Notes: generated by a model not told the origin, from the letters alone. Shown: positions 12,019 to 23,890, counted from the first letter of the stretch. The stretch: 64,000 nt of DNA from Ligustrum vulgare (GCA_963555705.1 OY743168.1:21272139-21336138), one strand, 5' to 3'. Numbers and translations are program-made.

Positions 12019-12629
12019 CTCGACTCGGCTTGATCCTTTCTTCCTCCTGGCTCGTTCCCAACACGGAACTTGCTCCACTTTCCACGTAGATCACCGTCAT
12101 ACTGCAGATGTCTCGACTTCGCCCTTCGGTGCCTGGTCCGGATCGTATCATACTCCCTCTCTTGAAAAGGATTCGACCTCGAATCCATTTTGGTCGGCTT
12201 TTCAAACTCCTCTTGCTTTTCTGGGTTCGATGATCATGTTTAAGCTTCGTGCGATCCTTTAAACTTTTGGGCTGCTCATTTTTTCCAATGAGTTTCTTCC
12301 CCGCCTTAAGTTCATGGCTTGATTTATGTACCTACAAAACATATTTAATAGAATTGGGGAAGGAATGGTTAGCTTGGTTAAGTGCAAGGCAAGAACCCTT
12401 GTGCACCAACCTTTGTGCAAATAAACTCAATTTGGGGGTGGACTCCCTTTTATTTTTGCACTCATTCTCTCCTTTTTCTGAGGTCGTGGCCTCAACTCTC
12501 TTGTTTTCAACTTTCACACCCTCTCCTTTTTCTGAGGTCGTGGCCTCAACACTCTTATTTCTTCTTTCAAACTCACGCTTGATTTTTAACTGATCCTCTT
12601 GAACCTCTTTCGGAGATAACGGAACAAGG

Positions 12630-12992
12630 GTAATTTTCTTCCCACCCTTCACAAATGAATACTGATTCTTAAACCCATCGTGCACTACCCTTCTATCATG
12701 TTACCATGGCCTCCCCAACAAAATATGGCCAACATGCATAGGTACCACGTCACAAACCACCTCATCCTTATAACCCCCTGATGGAAAAATTGACCATAGC
12801 CTGCTTATTTACCTTAATTTCTCCCGACTCGGTCAGCTATTGCAATTTATAATGGTTTGGATGTTTTATCAAGCTCAAACCCAATTTCTCAACCAATATT
12901 GTACTAACCACATTAGTACAACTCCCCCCGTTAATCACCATACCAAAAACCTTTTTACCCACTAAGCATCTAGTATGGAAGAGATTATCTCT
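12630..12992 (-). pseudogene. Retroviral-type aspartic protease remnant
   Basis: Continues the gag reading on the minus strand with frame changes. The catalytic motif region reads as a degenerate GGSCTNVVS (family usually DSGAS.N or GG(S/A)..N), followed by VVPMHVGHILLGRPW. At least two stops interrupt it. Confidence 0.55.
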
Positions 12993-14303
12993 TTACTCAC
13001 CAATTTCATCCACCCTGACCATAGTATTAAGGACATGCCGATTAACAAGTGAATCTTTAACAGCATAAGTCAACCCTTCCTCATCACTACTACTAGCTCC
13101 AACATCCACTAACTTAGGCATTCCCTTAAATTCATCATCGGAACTAATTTCACCATTATCACGCAAGATCATTTGCCTCCTATTTGGACACTGGGATGCT
13201 ATATGACCCGTACCCAAGCACTTAAAACACTTAATATTTCTATCCTGAGTAGTTTGAGAATCAGAAATATTTTTACCTTTCGTTGTAGGTTCATCCTTCC
13301 CCTTCGGGTTATGTTCATCATTGTGTTCCTGTTTCGGTTGTGATGTAGGATAAGATGGTGAGTGTCTTGCTTCACCCTTTCGCCTTAGTTGTCTTTCCAC
13401 CTTCATGGCCATATGCACCATATCCTCTAGCTCCACATAATGTTGCAGCTCAATGACATTGGCAATATCTCTATTCAGCCCACTCAGAAACCTACCCATC
13501 GTTGCTTCCCGATCCTCCACCACATTAGCCCGAATTATCGCCACCTCCATATCCTTATGATAATCTTCTACACTCCTCGACCCCTGAGTCATACCCTGCA
13601 GCCTCTGGTAAATATCTCTATAATAATGAGTCGACACAAACCGCTTCCTCATTATGGTTTTTAATTCATCCCAAGTCTCCACCAGCTCCTCAAGGTTCCT
13701 CCTCCTACCCGTCATTAGTTGATCCCACCAAATATTGGCATAATCTGTGAATTCAATCACAGCTAATCTCACCTTCTTTTCTTCTAAATAATTGTGACAA
13801 TAAAATAGCCGTTCAACCTTGGTCTCCCAATCCAAGTATGCCTCCGGACCACTCATACCCGAAATGATGGTATTTTCACTTTAATTTTCCCAAGGTCGTC
13901 ATCAACAACATCTCTACCCCCACGATGCCTCCTAGCATGCCTCCTCTCATACCTATCTCCTCTATCCATCCTTCGCATACTTCCCAAAGATATACTTCCA
14001 CTTTCACTTCCCATGTCCTCATCATCCATACCAACCTCACGCTTATTACCTCTCCTAACACAAGAACCATCATGAGATTGATCCCCGAGGCCTTTGTTCA
14101 CGTTCTGCACCTCGATTCTCCATTTGAGCCATAAACCTCTCAAATTGTGCCCTCATTGCTGCAATATCACCATTACCCTGTTCATCCTTTCTATTCACAC
14201 CCTTGAGCTGTTTTCTGTCTCCAACAGAAAATGAAGATGTGGAACCCTCTCTATCAGACATTTTTAATATCAAAAATAAATTTCTCCTCACGTGTATTTT
14301 CAC
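12993..14303 (-). pseudogene. Ty3/gypsy gag, frameshifted
   Basis: Three overlapping frames carry one gag. The N-terminal Ser/Gln-rich part starts at ATG 14303, a charged middle part lies at 14143-13853, and the main retrotransposon-gag domain at 13856-12993 begins near PEAYLDWE. This includes IWWDQL, RFVSTHYYRDIYQRLQ, LNRDIANVIELQHY and a CCHC knuckle CFKCLGTGHIASQC. Breaks lie near 14100 and 13855. Gag would form the nucleocapsid-like particle and bind element RNA. Confidence 0.8.
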
Positions 14304-14679
14304 TCGTGTTTCACTCTTCTATCCCTTCAAATTTCACCCAAGAACTAATCAAGGGTCGGAAAAAGGTAAGACACGAACAAGAACAAGGAAATTTAGAAAT
14401 TGAGAAAATTCGAAATATTTTGGGAATATTTGAGAATTTTCGGATTTTTTTAATCTGTCATAGAATTGGACTACGAGTATGGCAGAAAAAAGGGAACTGG
14501 ATTTGGACGAAAAAAGATCAAGAAAAACACTTTTGAATTTTTGGGACTGACTCTTATGGATCAAACTGAAGAAAATTTTGACTGACACGAAGAATGCGAA
14601 AAACACGAAAAAAATCAACAAAATCAAGAATTAACAAGAAACGCAAGAATCTGAAATAGATCCAAGCTCTGATACCAAA

Positions 14680-15357
14680 TGATAAAATCCCAATCAGGGA
14701 ATCTCGATAAGCACGCGGAAATAACGCAATTAAAACCTAGGAAAGATCTAAGACAGATTAAACGTAAAAATAAACAAGAACGCTAGGAAATAAATAACGA
14801 AATTAAAGATAGATCGAGGATAAAACCTTGACCCGACAATCACAACGCAATTAATGACGATGTGGATTGAAGAACCAAGATTGGTGAACGCCACAGGGGT
14901 TGTCAATTCCTTGATAAGTTCGTTGGGTGAACGCCACAAAGAATGGATCTTTGATAAGTTTAAGGGAAAACGGAAAACTCAACCTTTCAATTTGGAGAAT
15001 CCTCTCTCAAATAATATTAATCTCAAAACTCAAACTGTCTTTTACAATCATGAAAAAGGAATATAAATAAGAAACATAACCTAGCCGCTAATTGGGCTCA
15101 AAACAGAATCCTAATTAGACTAAAATACTAAAATAGGAAAATAACTTAAAAATAAAAAAGGAAACAAAATAATTAAAAATATCGCAAAATCTGGCCTGCT
15201 CCTCAGTTACGGTCGTGAAGAATCCAGTTAGGCCGTAAAGGCCTCTCGGGTCCAAAACTGCTTCAATAGTTACGGCCGTAAGTCTTGTTCTGCTGAAATT
15301 CATCCTTTTCCCCCGAGAATTGGTTACGACCGTGATAATAGAATTTACGGCCGTAAA
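14680..15357 (-). repeat. 5' LTR of gypsy derivative
   Basis: Pairs with 11320-12018. It has its own small internal duplication of GTGAACGCCACA near 14886-14937 and lacks the last part of the partner LTR. It is followed on its inner side by the PBS. Confidence 0.75.
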
Positions 15358-15689
15358 TCTGGATGTTTGATAAGTCTATGCGTAGATTTATCCTATAGTT
15401 TAAATTGATTTGTATAAACTCTTTTCTTATATAGTGATTGGTTTTGGTCCGCAGGGTGCGGGCCGTGGGTTTTTCCCACGTTAAGCTCAAATTATCGTGT
15501 TCTTATCTATTTACAATTATGCATAATTTCTTCTGTCCATTTACGTTTTATTATTCAGACGAATCTGCATTAGCAAGATTCATCTGGTATTGCGCTAAAA
15601 CAAATGTTAACGATTTACTGTTAATTAGTTACTGACCAGACTTATCTGTGACAGTTTGTTCATAAAATTTAGACAACTTTAAATTTTCA

Positions 15690-15890
15690 CTTGCTATTGC
15701 GATTGTTGACGATCCTCAATTAACCGTCAAAGATCATCCTAACTCAACTGCCATCCTAGATTCGCCGCTGAAATTAATAGAATGAATATATAACAATTGT
15801 TGATGTAAATCGTAGCTCCCAATTAATATTATATGGACAATTATCAAAAAAAATAAAAATTTAAACATGAAACGACAAACCTCAAAAGCT
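15690..15890. repeat. Duplicon segment, copy 1
   Basis: The stretch around GAATGAATATATAACAATTG and the following AATAAAAATTTAAACA block matches 43700-43890 in the same orientation with scattered differences. It is interpreted as the distal end of duplication unit 1, just before unit 2 begins inside SUT intron 3 (about 15933). Confidence 0.6.
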
Positions 15891-16481
15891 AATTTAAAAA
15901 ATAAAAAATAATAATAAAAAAATAAACCCCCATTAATATTACGTAGATAATTTAATATGAAAAATTACATGTGTAACACGTATACGAAAATTGTACATAT
16001 TTCGCACTAGCATTGAATCGCGTTAAACTTATCACATATAAGATTCATTTTTTAAAATAAAATCAAGAGCTAATTAAAAAAATGAATAATATTCAAAACT
16101 CACATATGTTATATTTGGATATTGATCAGCCTAAAGTCCAGATCTTATTAGTCAAAAAACAAAGATATGAATCCAGGGGTCAAAATCGATCTTCCTTGTA
16201 AGGTCGGTCCATTTAGTTGAGTCGGTCAATTTTCCCGATCATGTCCAGATATCTCCTATCAATATTCAAAAGGTCGGGCACAATGCCTGAGCTCTTTGCT
16301 TAAACAAGGTCGGTCCATTTAGTTGACCTCTAAACGTTTGCCTTGTTTATAGCTTTTAAGCTGGCCCTGAACTGGCCTTATTGTGCTGGAGGCCCACATA
16401 AGTTTATCATACATTATCCTTGATTTCTAGGCTTTGTAAATTTTCCATATCATGGATCCAAAAAATCAAATATATGCAAGT

Positions 16482-16678
16482 TGTTGTAAAACTACAATTT
16501 CTAGAAGAACAAGAAAGAGAGGTAGAGATAATGAGAGAAAATGCTTCTTATTAGCTATTTCAAATGAATTGGTTTAGGCTCCTATTTATAGGGGTGGACA
16601 ATAACATAATCGTAATAATGTAAAATTTACAGGGATACAATGATAATTGGTCATTCACATAATATATTATTTATAACA
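16482..16678 (-). repeat. Copia 3' LTR
   Basis: Plus-strand ends are TGTTGTAAAAC and TTATAACA. It matches 25512-25709 over its whole length with about a dozen or more differences by eye, so the insertion is not recent. Confidence 0.85.
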
Positions 16679-17077
16679 CTCCCCCTTGAATGACCTATTC
16701 TGCAATTGTCTGCCTCGTTAAAAATTTGCTAAGAAAATCCAGTGGAATAAAACTTGAGCAAAGGAAAAAGATGACAGTTGCTCCCCCGGATGTTGGTCAT
16801 CTTCAATCATTGAGTCTAATGTTCGAGTAGAACAAATCATGTATTGAATCTTGAAGTTCTGAAGTGCTGCCTCGTTAAAACCTTGTCAGTAAAACCCAGT
16901 GGGATAAAATCTGAAATAAGGAAAAAGAGTACAGCCACTGCCTTGTTAAAACCTTGTCAGGAAAATCTAGTAGGACAAAACCTGAACGAAGGAAAAAGAG
17001 TACAACATGATTCTCCCCCTGAAGTGTGCAATCAAGTATTCATGAGCTTCTTGAACATTGATATCATCATTCGTCTG

Positions 17078-17078
17078 T

Positions 17079-17118
<40 letters not shown>
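17078..17118. repeat. (TA)n microsatellite
   Basis: About 20 TA units without interruption, inside the copia element. Confidence 0.9.
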
Positions 17119-17120
<2 letters not shown>

Positions 17121-17370
17121 TTGTGTGTAGCCGATATCATAACATTCTTCATAAGATGTCTATGATTTTCTTCATTTGTTGATATCATTCCAGTACAAAA
17201 ATGTGTTGCTGAATTATAGTTCATAGATAGCTGTGATAATGCCTCAAAAACCTTGCTATGAAAATAATGTGGAACAAAACCTTAGCGAAGGGAAAAAGAG
17301 TACATTATTCCCATTAATTCTCATTAATACATCACAACTGCTACCTCATTAAAAATCTTGCTAGGAAAAC

Positions 17371-17826
17371 TGATGTAGGCGCACATACGAAAAAATCCAC
17401 ACAATAATTGAATTCTCAACCACACGGATATCAACTCACGAGAAAACACGCAATGTTTATTCAAAAGTCGAAATCCCTTCGTAACAGAAGTAAGACAATC
17501 TTAAATACTGAAAACCTAATGCCCATGGGCTATTAAACGGACTGGGCTTATTAAAATAAAACGTGAACATAAAATTTAAATAAATAAAGATAGAAAAGTG
17601 ACGTTTTGAGGCTCTAAACGACCTCAAACGACTAAAAACCATCATACATCACAACATAGCGGTAAGTCTTGTCCGGCTCGTCGAGACCTTTCCGAAAAGT
17701 ACTTATGGGCCCAAAACGGACGCCGTATGACAAAGTTATGGCCGTTTGAAGTTGCGAAGCTCAACACCTCCTACGCGCCGATCCCAACGATCCAAAAATG
17801 CTAGGGCTTGGTCCTGTACGCCATCA
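17371..17826. mobile_element. 456-bp solo LTR
   Basis: Starts TGATG and ends CATCA, flanked by the 5-bp duplication AAAAC (17366-17370 and 17827-17831). Removing it restores the fifth 70-bp copia repeat. It has no internal coding sequence and its family is not recognised. Confidence 0.8.
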
Positions 17827-17957
17827 AAAACCCCGTGCTACAAAACCTCAACTAAGGGAAAAAAGAGTGCAACGAGTATTTATTCCTTTCATGGAATATC
17901 ACAACCATATTGATGTAATCTTGAATATTTTCATCAAGCATATCATTTAAGATGAGC

Positions 17958-20511
17958 TGTTCGCTAAAATAGTAGTGTGTGTACCGCAAGGGCACGGGTC
18001 TCGTACAAGTAATAAAGTGAACTTTTTGAGTCCGAATTTTCGATCCCACGAGGAATGTTTACTTTAAATTATACAATTTTAATTAATTTAATTTTAACAA
18101 TAAGAAGAAATACACAATTAAAAGTTGGTTTTGGAAAATTCTAAATTAAAGAAATTAATTTAAAACCAAATTAAAATAAGGAAAATGAAAGATAAAATAG
18201 TTGAGATTCATGATTTCACTTAACTCTTACTTAAGTAATTTCTCAACACATGAAAATTAATAAATTACTCATTTATAATGTTAGACCCGATTTTTCAACT
18301 TTAGCTAATTACATCTCTCGAGTGAAATTAACCATAATCAATTGGTTTAATCTAATATATTTTTATGTCGATTAAAGCCCAATAAATTGCATTAACTCTT
18401 TGTGAAAATAACTCAATGGATCATCTAGGGTTTAAGGTATATCTCTATCCTTAACAAGAACCTAGAGTATTTGTTATTTGGTCTAAAATACACAATATCT
18501 CTCGATTATCATACACTTCACAAAACATATATTTGGTATCAATCAAACACATGGAATAATCTCAATAATAAACACACATGAAATAAGCTCAAAATTAATA
18601 AACAAACATTAAAATTACTTAAACTAAGTTAAGCTACATCAATCATCCCAACTAGGGGTGGGCGTTTCGGTTTTCGAACGGTTATTAAAGGAACCGAAAC
18701 TGAACCGAAAATTTCCGTTCAGTTTCAATTTTCAAAACTCAAGAACCGAACGATTCCGGTTCCGATTCGGTTTCGGTTCTTTATTCGGTTTTTTTATTAA
18801 AAAATCCAACTTTGAGTAATCGTGAAATGTGTGCGAAAAACAAATAAGTGTTGAGTCAAAATTTTCCAAATAAATCCATCAATGTGGCAAAATATTCAAA
18901 TTGAATATATTCTTGTTCTAAAGACACTAAATATAGTTATAATATTTTGTATATTCCCATTAGCAATTAGAAATGTAGGATCTTCGTCTTCTGTTGTTAT
19001 ATCTATTGCTTATGCTGGAATGCCTAGATCACCCGTACTAAAAAATGATAATGATGGCATATAGACATATTTATCATAACATAAAATCATTTAGGTCATT
19101 TGAACCTAGGTATATTTCGAAGATAACAAACGATATTTTAATGAACTCTTATCTCAGACTTCAATGTAAAATCACAATTCACTAATGCACCTCCACAAAA
19201 GTCACATACATGTCAAACCATACATTCTTTCTAAAACTAATTCAATACATATCAACACAACAATCATTATCATAATTTGTAAATACTGCACCCAAAAAAT
19301 CCACTGAACCAATGCGAGTGAGAGACTAGACATCCAATATTCTAAAATTGGTGCAAAGAATTTCATGTAAGATGCAACACGATATAAACAATTCAACGAT
19401 TATCATAATACATCAAAGTAAATTTGATTTGTACACTCTATCATATAAAGCAACACAGAAAATGTCAAAAGTGTCACGTGAACTTAATTTTTAAGTTAAG
19501 AATGTTCGGTTCTTGGTTCGGTTTTCAAATAGGAACCGATCGGTTTCGGTTTTTTGTGTTCGGTTCCGGTTCGGGTCTTTCGGTTCCGATTTTTTTATCC
19601 ACCCCTAATCCCAACATAAAATAACTAACCCATTATATAAATATTCTACAAAAGATAAGGTTTATGAAAATACATCACAAAATATAGAAATTAAAGATAA
19701 AAATACAAGAAAAATGAAATACAACACTTCCCTTGATTTTTGCTACAAGAATTCTTTGAACTTTGTTTTTTATTTTCACTTTACTTTTTGCTTCTTTGAT
19801 CCAATGGGTGCTAGCAAATTAAAAATCAAACCAAACTACAAACTAAATTACAAACTAAAGTAAAAACAAAGAAAAGAAGAAGAAGAAGAAGAAAAATGGA
19901 GAAGAAGGCTAGGGTTTGGTGAGGAAAAATTGGGATTTTTGTGAAGAGAGAAGTGGGGGTATAAATACCCCCAAAAATCTAACCTAAAAATGTCCAAAAA
20001 CGCGTCCACAATTGATCCAAACACGCCCTTAACTTAAAATAATAAAAACAGAAAATAAAATCTGATTTTGGGCCGAAAATGGCCCACGCGATCGCGTGGG
20101 CAACGACATAAATTTCTACTGAGAAATATGGGCGCTCAGGCGAGCGCCCATTGATTAGAAGTATGGGCTATTTGCAGTGCAAGTTCCTCATCTTCTGGTC
20201 TTCTTCAATTTAGTCCTCGAATTTTGACTTTTATTACAAATATGCCCTAGAAATATTTGTATCTCTAGTCCTCCAACCTTTTGAGATGTTGCAATTGAGT
20301 CCCCAAACTTTTAATTTCTTTCAATTAGGTCCTTGGACATCAAATTTGTTCTTCTTTTAGCTCAGTTGCTCTTCAATCTTGTCCATTTTCTTTCCAATTG
20401 AGTTTGTACCTAATTGTACAAGATAACACAACATATAAGTAGATATTTGCTCAATTTGTCAATTAAAGTGCTAATTTAGGAACTAAATAAGTGTGTAAAA
20501 CACACTTATCA
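17958..20511 (-). mobile_element. Solo LTR, family 1 copy A, with nested hAT
   Basis: TSD TGAGC flanks it (17953-17957, 20512-20516). The plus-strand start is TGTTCGCTAAAATAG and the end is ACACACTTATCA. It shares sequence throughout with copies at 26127-27602 (opposite strand) and 60042-61563. Minus strand is taken as sense because a TATA box (TATTTATA) is followed by a CTTCTCTC-type leader. About 1.59 kb without the hAT. Confidence 0.85.
18653..19607. mobile_element. Non-autonomous hAT element, 955 bp
   Basis: Terminal repeats TAGGGGTGG / CCACCCCTA with a perfect 8-bp TSD ATCCCAAC (18645-18652, 19608-19615). The subterminal ends are crowded with CGGTTC/GAACCG motifs on both sides, the likely transposase-binding repeats. 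The middle is AT-rich and non-coding. Confidence 0.92.
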
Positions 20512-22121
20512 TGAGCTTTATGTGAATTGTTCATAGCTCATTCATGATGTTATAACATTCTACATCAAGCAACGTTTTACTAATTTATCAATTGCATCTT
20601 TTACTTCTGGTGAATAATCAAATCTAGAATTCACTTCTGGTGAATAATTAAACATATTCATTTCCATATTCACTTCTGGTGAATAATAAAATATTCATTT
20701 TCAAATTCACTTCTAGTGAATAATCAACTTCCCAGATATCAATAATAGTGCACTCCAATTTCAATTTCAACTTATTATATCATGGAGTCATCTGTATCAT
20801 TCTATAGCGATACTACACTGGGTATATTGAACCTTTCAATGATTATACATATATGTTCTTACATCTCATAAACCACAATTTCTAATTTTTATAAGTATAA
20901 TCAATCACTGAAATAGTTATCAATTTCGACATATAATCTACAATCATTTTACTTGAAATCCCAATGTATAGCGATCAACTGGTACATCAAAGAATACTCT
21001 CAAAGTATTGAGATGAGAATCATACATTTTGATCTCACTCATTGGTATATCAAAGAGCTCAAGCTAGTGATTTAGATTATAATATACCCACCATATGTCA
21101 TGCCAATTCTATGAAAAACTTCGCGCGCAACGGGTCGTCTTTTACGACTGTGTAATATTTTTCATTTGTACAAACAATTACTGGCTTTACACATTTAAGT
21201 GTTTGGACTTCATGTCCTTGAACAACAATCCCTACATTGGGATTTTTATATTTGGTCAAAGTATTATAATTTCATCAACCTCATTTTCACAAGAGAGTTG
21301 TATATGTATTTGATTTGTTTCTCGATTCCATTTCATCTCAATATAACATATAGAGATCTTTTTATATCATCAAGTACATAAATCTCTTATCATTTAACTA
21401 TGTCCCTTTTACTTACCATGAGTATTTAGCCTCAAAGGGATCATCTCAATTATTGAAGAGATATTTATTTTTGGAATCAATTGTCATTATGCTTCAGGCG
21501 TGTTTTTTACATAATGTTCTCAAATGTTATATTATATCAATCGGCTAAAAATGCCGCAACATGTGTCATTCAATTTTAGGGATATAATCTCAATCATATA
21601 TCTAAGTGCGTTTTGGTGGGATGTATACATATCGCACTTTTTACAAATCATAATGCTTCTTGAGCTAATCCCTGTTTGACATAGAGTATTGTTGTATGAT
21701 AAACAATTTCTAAATAAGTTATTCTCATAGCAAATAATTTGAGGCTTTTAAACGGGATTATCTAATCGTTCATTAAAGAACTTCTGGTTCAATATGGTTT
21801 TATTTCACTCCTATGTATGAATATTTGGTTCAATACAATATCGATGAACTTCTGGTTCAATACAATGTATATTTCACTTATGAACTTCTGGTTCGATACT
21901 TTATACATATTTTACTTGTACGTATGAACTTCTAGTTCAATACAATATTTACTTGTTTGAATTTATAAATCAGTATACCATGATTTATCATATCTAAAAA
22001 GGTGATTAGATCGAAATCACAAGAAAATGATCCTTGTCCCCATCTTTTGATTACAAATCTTTTCCCTTTTCTTGATGGAATCAATGAAACACGGAGCCAC
22101 CGCTCTTTTACGCGTTAAATA

Positions 22122-22876
22122 ATGTATCTAAATAGATCACTTGGGAAGAAGATTAGATACATCAAAATGGATGTTATATTATCAAATATTTGTAAATACT
22201 CCAATCTTCCGATAAATGTTTTAAAAAAAATTTACCGAGTTCGACTCGAAAGATTGAGACTGCTGATGAATCAAGGTATCCTAGAAGATGTTCGTTGGTC
22301 GATCGAAGCAAAAGTTAGATTAACTGGTGAATTACTAGATTCATTTTCTAAGCACATGCTGGCTTAAGTAAGAGTACTTGTGCAAAGAAGCGAAGAGCAA
22401 AAAAAATAAATGGTTGCTACAAATGTGCTCGATGGACGTGTGATACCCTTATTAAATCAATAGGATATTCATCCAGAAATCGAGATGATAACATAGATTT
22501 CATTAAGGGTGGACTAAGTAAGGAATCATTGGATGATATCCGATTGACTCTTGAGACGCACCCTTGTGGATATGTGCAGCGTGAGCTACTAACTTTATGA
22601 GCTCAATTTAACTATGAGAAAGATTGTTATAGTCTCAACAATATAATATCAAAAGATCTTGTTTGTCAATCTGTTATAAATAATGATGTTTTGGTTACTC
22701 AACATTGTTACAAGGTAAATCAGTATAGTGTGTGTGTATATATATATATAACAAAGTATTTTGTATTTTCATTTTTCGCGTATTAACAGATCGTCTCTGA
22801 GAGATCACGGAAAGATTGTCCATTATGGAACATCAAATATGTTGTCAGAGATATGATCAAAGGTGGTGTCATTTAA
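22122..22876 (+). pseudogene. Unknown host-like gene fragment with one intron
   Basis: The reading runs from 22122, changes frame near 22360, passes one TGA near 22598, and goes on to a donor AAG|GTAAAT at 22714/22715. A GT-AG intron (22715-22789) follows, then a second exon 22790-22876 ending in TAA. The protein has a basic stretch (CAKKRRAKK) followed by CYKCARWTC, then an acidic-hydrophobic tract. I do not recognise the family. It lies antisense to its copia host, just upstream of the LOG-like ORF on the same strand. An intact ancestor with a spliced frame is the simplest reading. Confidence 0.5.
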
Positions 22877-23018
22877 TCAAAAGTAAATAGTAACTTTTTC
22901 AAAAGACGAGCAATAAATAGTGAATATTTCTTAGTTTAAAAAGGCAGATAATTTCGCAGTTTAAAGCATCCCAAAATAACAATTTCTTGTAAGTTTTCCT
23001 TCCTTATACTATTAAAAG

Positions 23019-23585
23019 ATGGAAGGATCAAAACTTCGACAGATCAACACTATATGTGTATTTTGTAAATCAAAAATCGAGAAAGGCTTTGACTATCTAG
23101 AAGTATCAGTGCTTCTAGGGAAGAAGTTGGGAGAGAGAGGTATCAATCTAGTATATGGAGGGGGCAAAAGTGGATTGATGGGTTGTGTTTCACAATTCGC
23201 TCAAACAGAGAAAGCGAGAGTGATAGATGTTATACCTGTTCCTTTAGCTGATATCGCAGGAAAAACACGAGGGCATGAAGTACACACGTTATCTATCCAT
23301 GAACGCATAACTTGCATGTTATATGGTTCTGATGCTTTCATTGCCATGCCTGGAGGTTTTGGCATTTTAGAGAAAATCTTTAATATTCCCTCATGGGCTC
23401 AGCTGAGTCTCCATACTAAGCCTATTGGGATTTTAAATGTTAACAACTTCTTCGATGGTTTACTAACATTTCTTGATTATGCTGTGGAACAGGGATTCAT
23501 CTCTCCATTTTCTAGGTGGATCCTTATTTCTGCTCCCACTATGGATGAACTGCTGGAAAAGTTACAATCATATGTTCCAATATAA
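23019..23585 (+). CDS. LOG-like (cytokinin phosphoribohydrolase family), intronless
   Basis: 188 residues, close to a full LOG protein. LOG enzymes release active cytokinin from its riboside 5'-monophosphate in the cytosol. Seen: ICVFC at residues 10-14, NLVYGGGKSGLMG at about 43-55, then SDAFIAMPGGFGILEK at about 107-122, and KPIGILNVNNF later. The signature PGGxGTxxE is changed to PGGFGILEK, losing the Thr and the catalytic Glu. The Arg-Lys normally before EMA is also changed (ERITCM). Usual LOG genes have several introns; this has none, suggesting a retrocopy. It sits inside a non-autonomous copia element, antisense to it. The frame is open, but enzyme activity is unlikely and expression is unknown. 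Confidence 0.75.
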   Translation: MEGSKLRQINTICVFCKSKIEKGFDYLEVSVLLGKKLGERGINLVYGGGKSGLMGCVSQFAQTEKARVIDVIPVPLADIAGKTRGHEVHTLSIHERITCMLYGSDAFIAMPGGFGILEKIFNIPSWAQLSLHTKPIGILNVNNFFDGLLTFLDYAVEQGFISPFSRWILISAPTMDELLEKLQSYVPI

Positions 23586-23639
23586 GATCCAGTAGGAGTT
23601 AAGATAGATTGGTCGCAAAGAAGGGGTACCAAGCGAAAA

Positions 23640-23890
23640 TGGAGTCCGGTTAATATAAATTTATACTTGTGAATCTCCAAAATATTGTGGGTGGTAGAGT
23701 ACGAAATATTCTTACTCTTGAGACACACCTCTAATATTGATGAATATTTGAACTTAGTCTTGTGAACCTCAAAAAGATTAGGAGTGGTAGAGTACGGAGT
23801 ATTCTTACTCTTGAGATACACAAAAAGATTAAGGGTGGTAGAGTATGGAATATTATTACTCTTAAGACACACCTCTACTTTGAGGATCAT
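23640..23890. repeat. Three imperfect tandem repeats
   Basis: Units share GGTGGTAGAGTA, then ATATTCTTACTCTTGAGAC and ACACCTCT, with spacing of about 60-90 bp. They follow the LOG-like ORF within the copia element. Confidence 0.6.

Larger units (their letters stand above)
11320..15357 (-). mobile_element. Ty3/gypsy gag-protease-only derivative
   Basis: Direct repeats (11320-12018 and 14680-15357) bracket a minus-strand gag and a broken protease. On the minus strand the right-hand repeat is the 5' LTR, since an iMet-type PBS (plus 14664-14677) lies beside it. There is no reverse transcriptase, RNase H or integrase; protease leads almost directly to the 3' LTR. Flanks TCCGG (11315-11319) and TCTGG (15358-15362) could be a TSD with one change, in which case the right LTR has lost about 75 bp at its outer end. 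Confidence 0.75.
10656..15680 (+). mobile_element. Possible old copia-type LTR, split by gypsy element
   Basis: The left part (10656-11319) begins TGTTGGCATTTCC, a usual copia LTR opening. The right part (15358-15680) contains a GGTTTTTCCCACGTTAA stretch, as seen near the 3' side of many copia LTRs. A gypsy element sits between them. No clean end or target duplication was found, so the limits are approximate and the call is tentative. A direct repeat of TTTCTTGATATGGCCGAG occurs twice at 10944-11012. Confidence 0.35.
16708..17862 (-). repeat. Five copies of a ~70-bp copia repeat
   Basis: Near 16711, 16866, 16938, 17240 and 17340/17827 the same phrase recurs in diverged form: CTCGTTAAAA, then CTTG, AGTGGGA.AAAA and a GAAGGAAAAAGAGT tail. 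On the minus strand this is the known post-pol leader found before the 3' LTR of many plant copia elements. The fifth copy is interrupted by the 456-bp solo LTR. Confidence 0.7.

Noticed and set aside
22357..22600. Basic patch plus Cys motif (CAKKRRAKK..CYKC) resembling the small nucleic-acid-binding protein of some plant flexi-like viruses
   Set aside because: The same frame continues well past the expected length and crosses a clean GT-AG intron, which points to a host-type gene. The resemblance is short.
23019..23585. Functional cytokinin-activating enzyme
   Set aside because: The catalytic Glu of the PGGxGTxxE motif and the preceding Arg-Lys are changed, so a working LOG enzyme should not be claimed.
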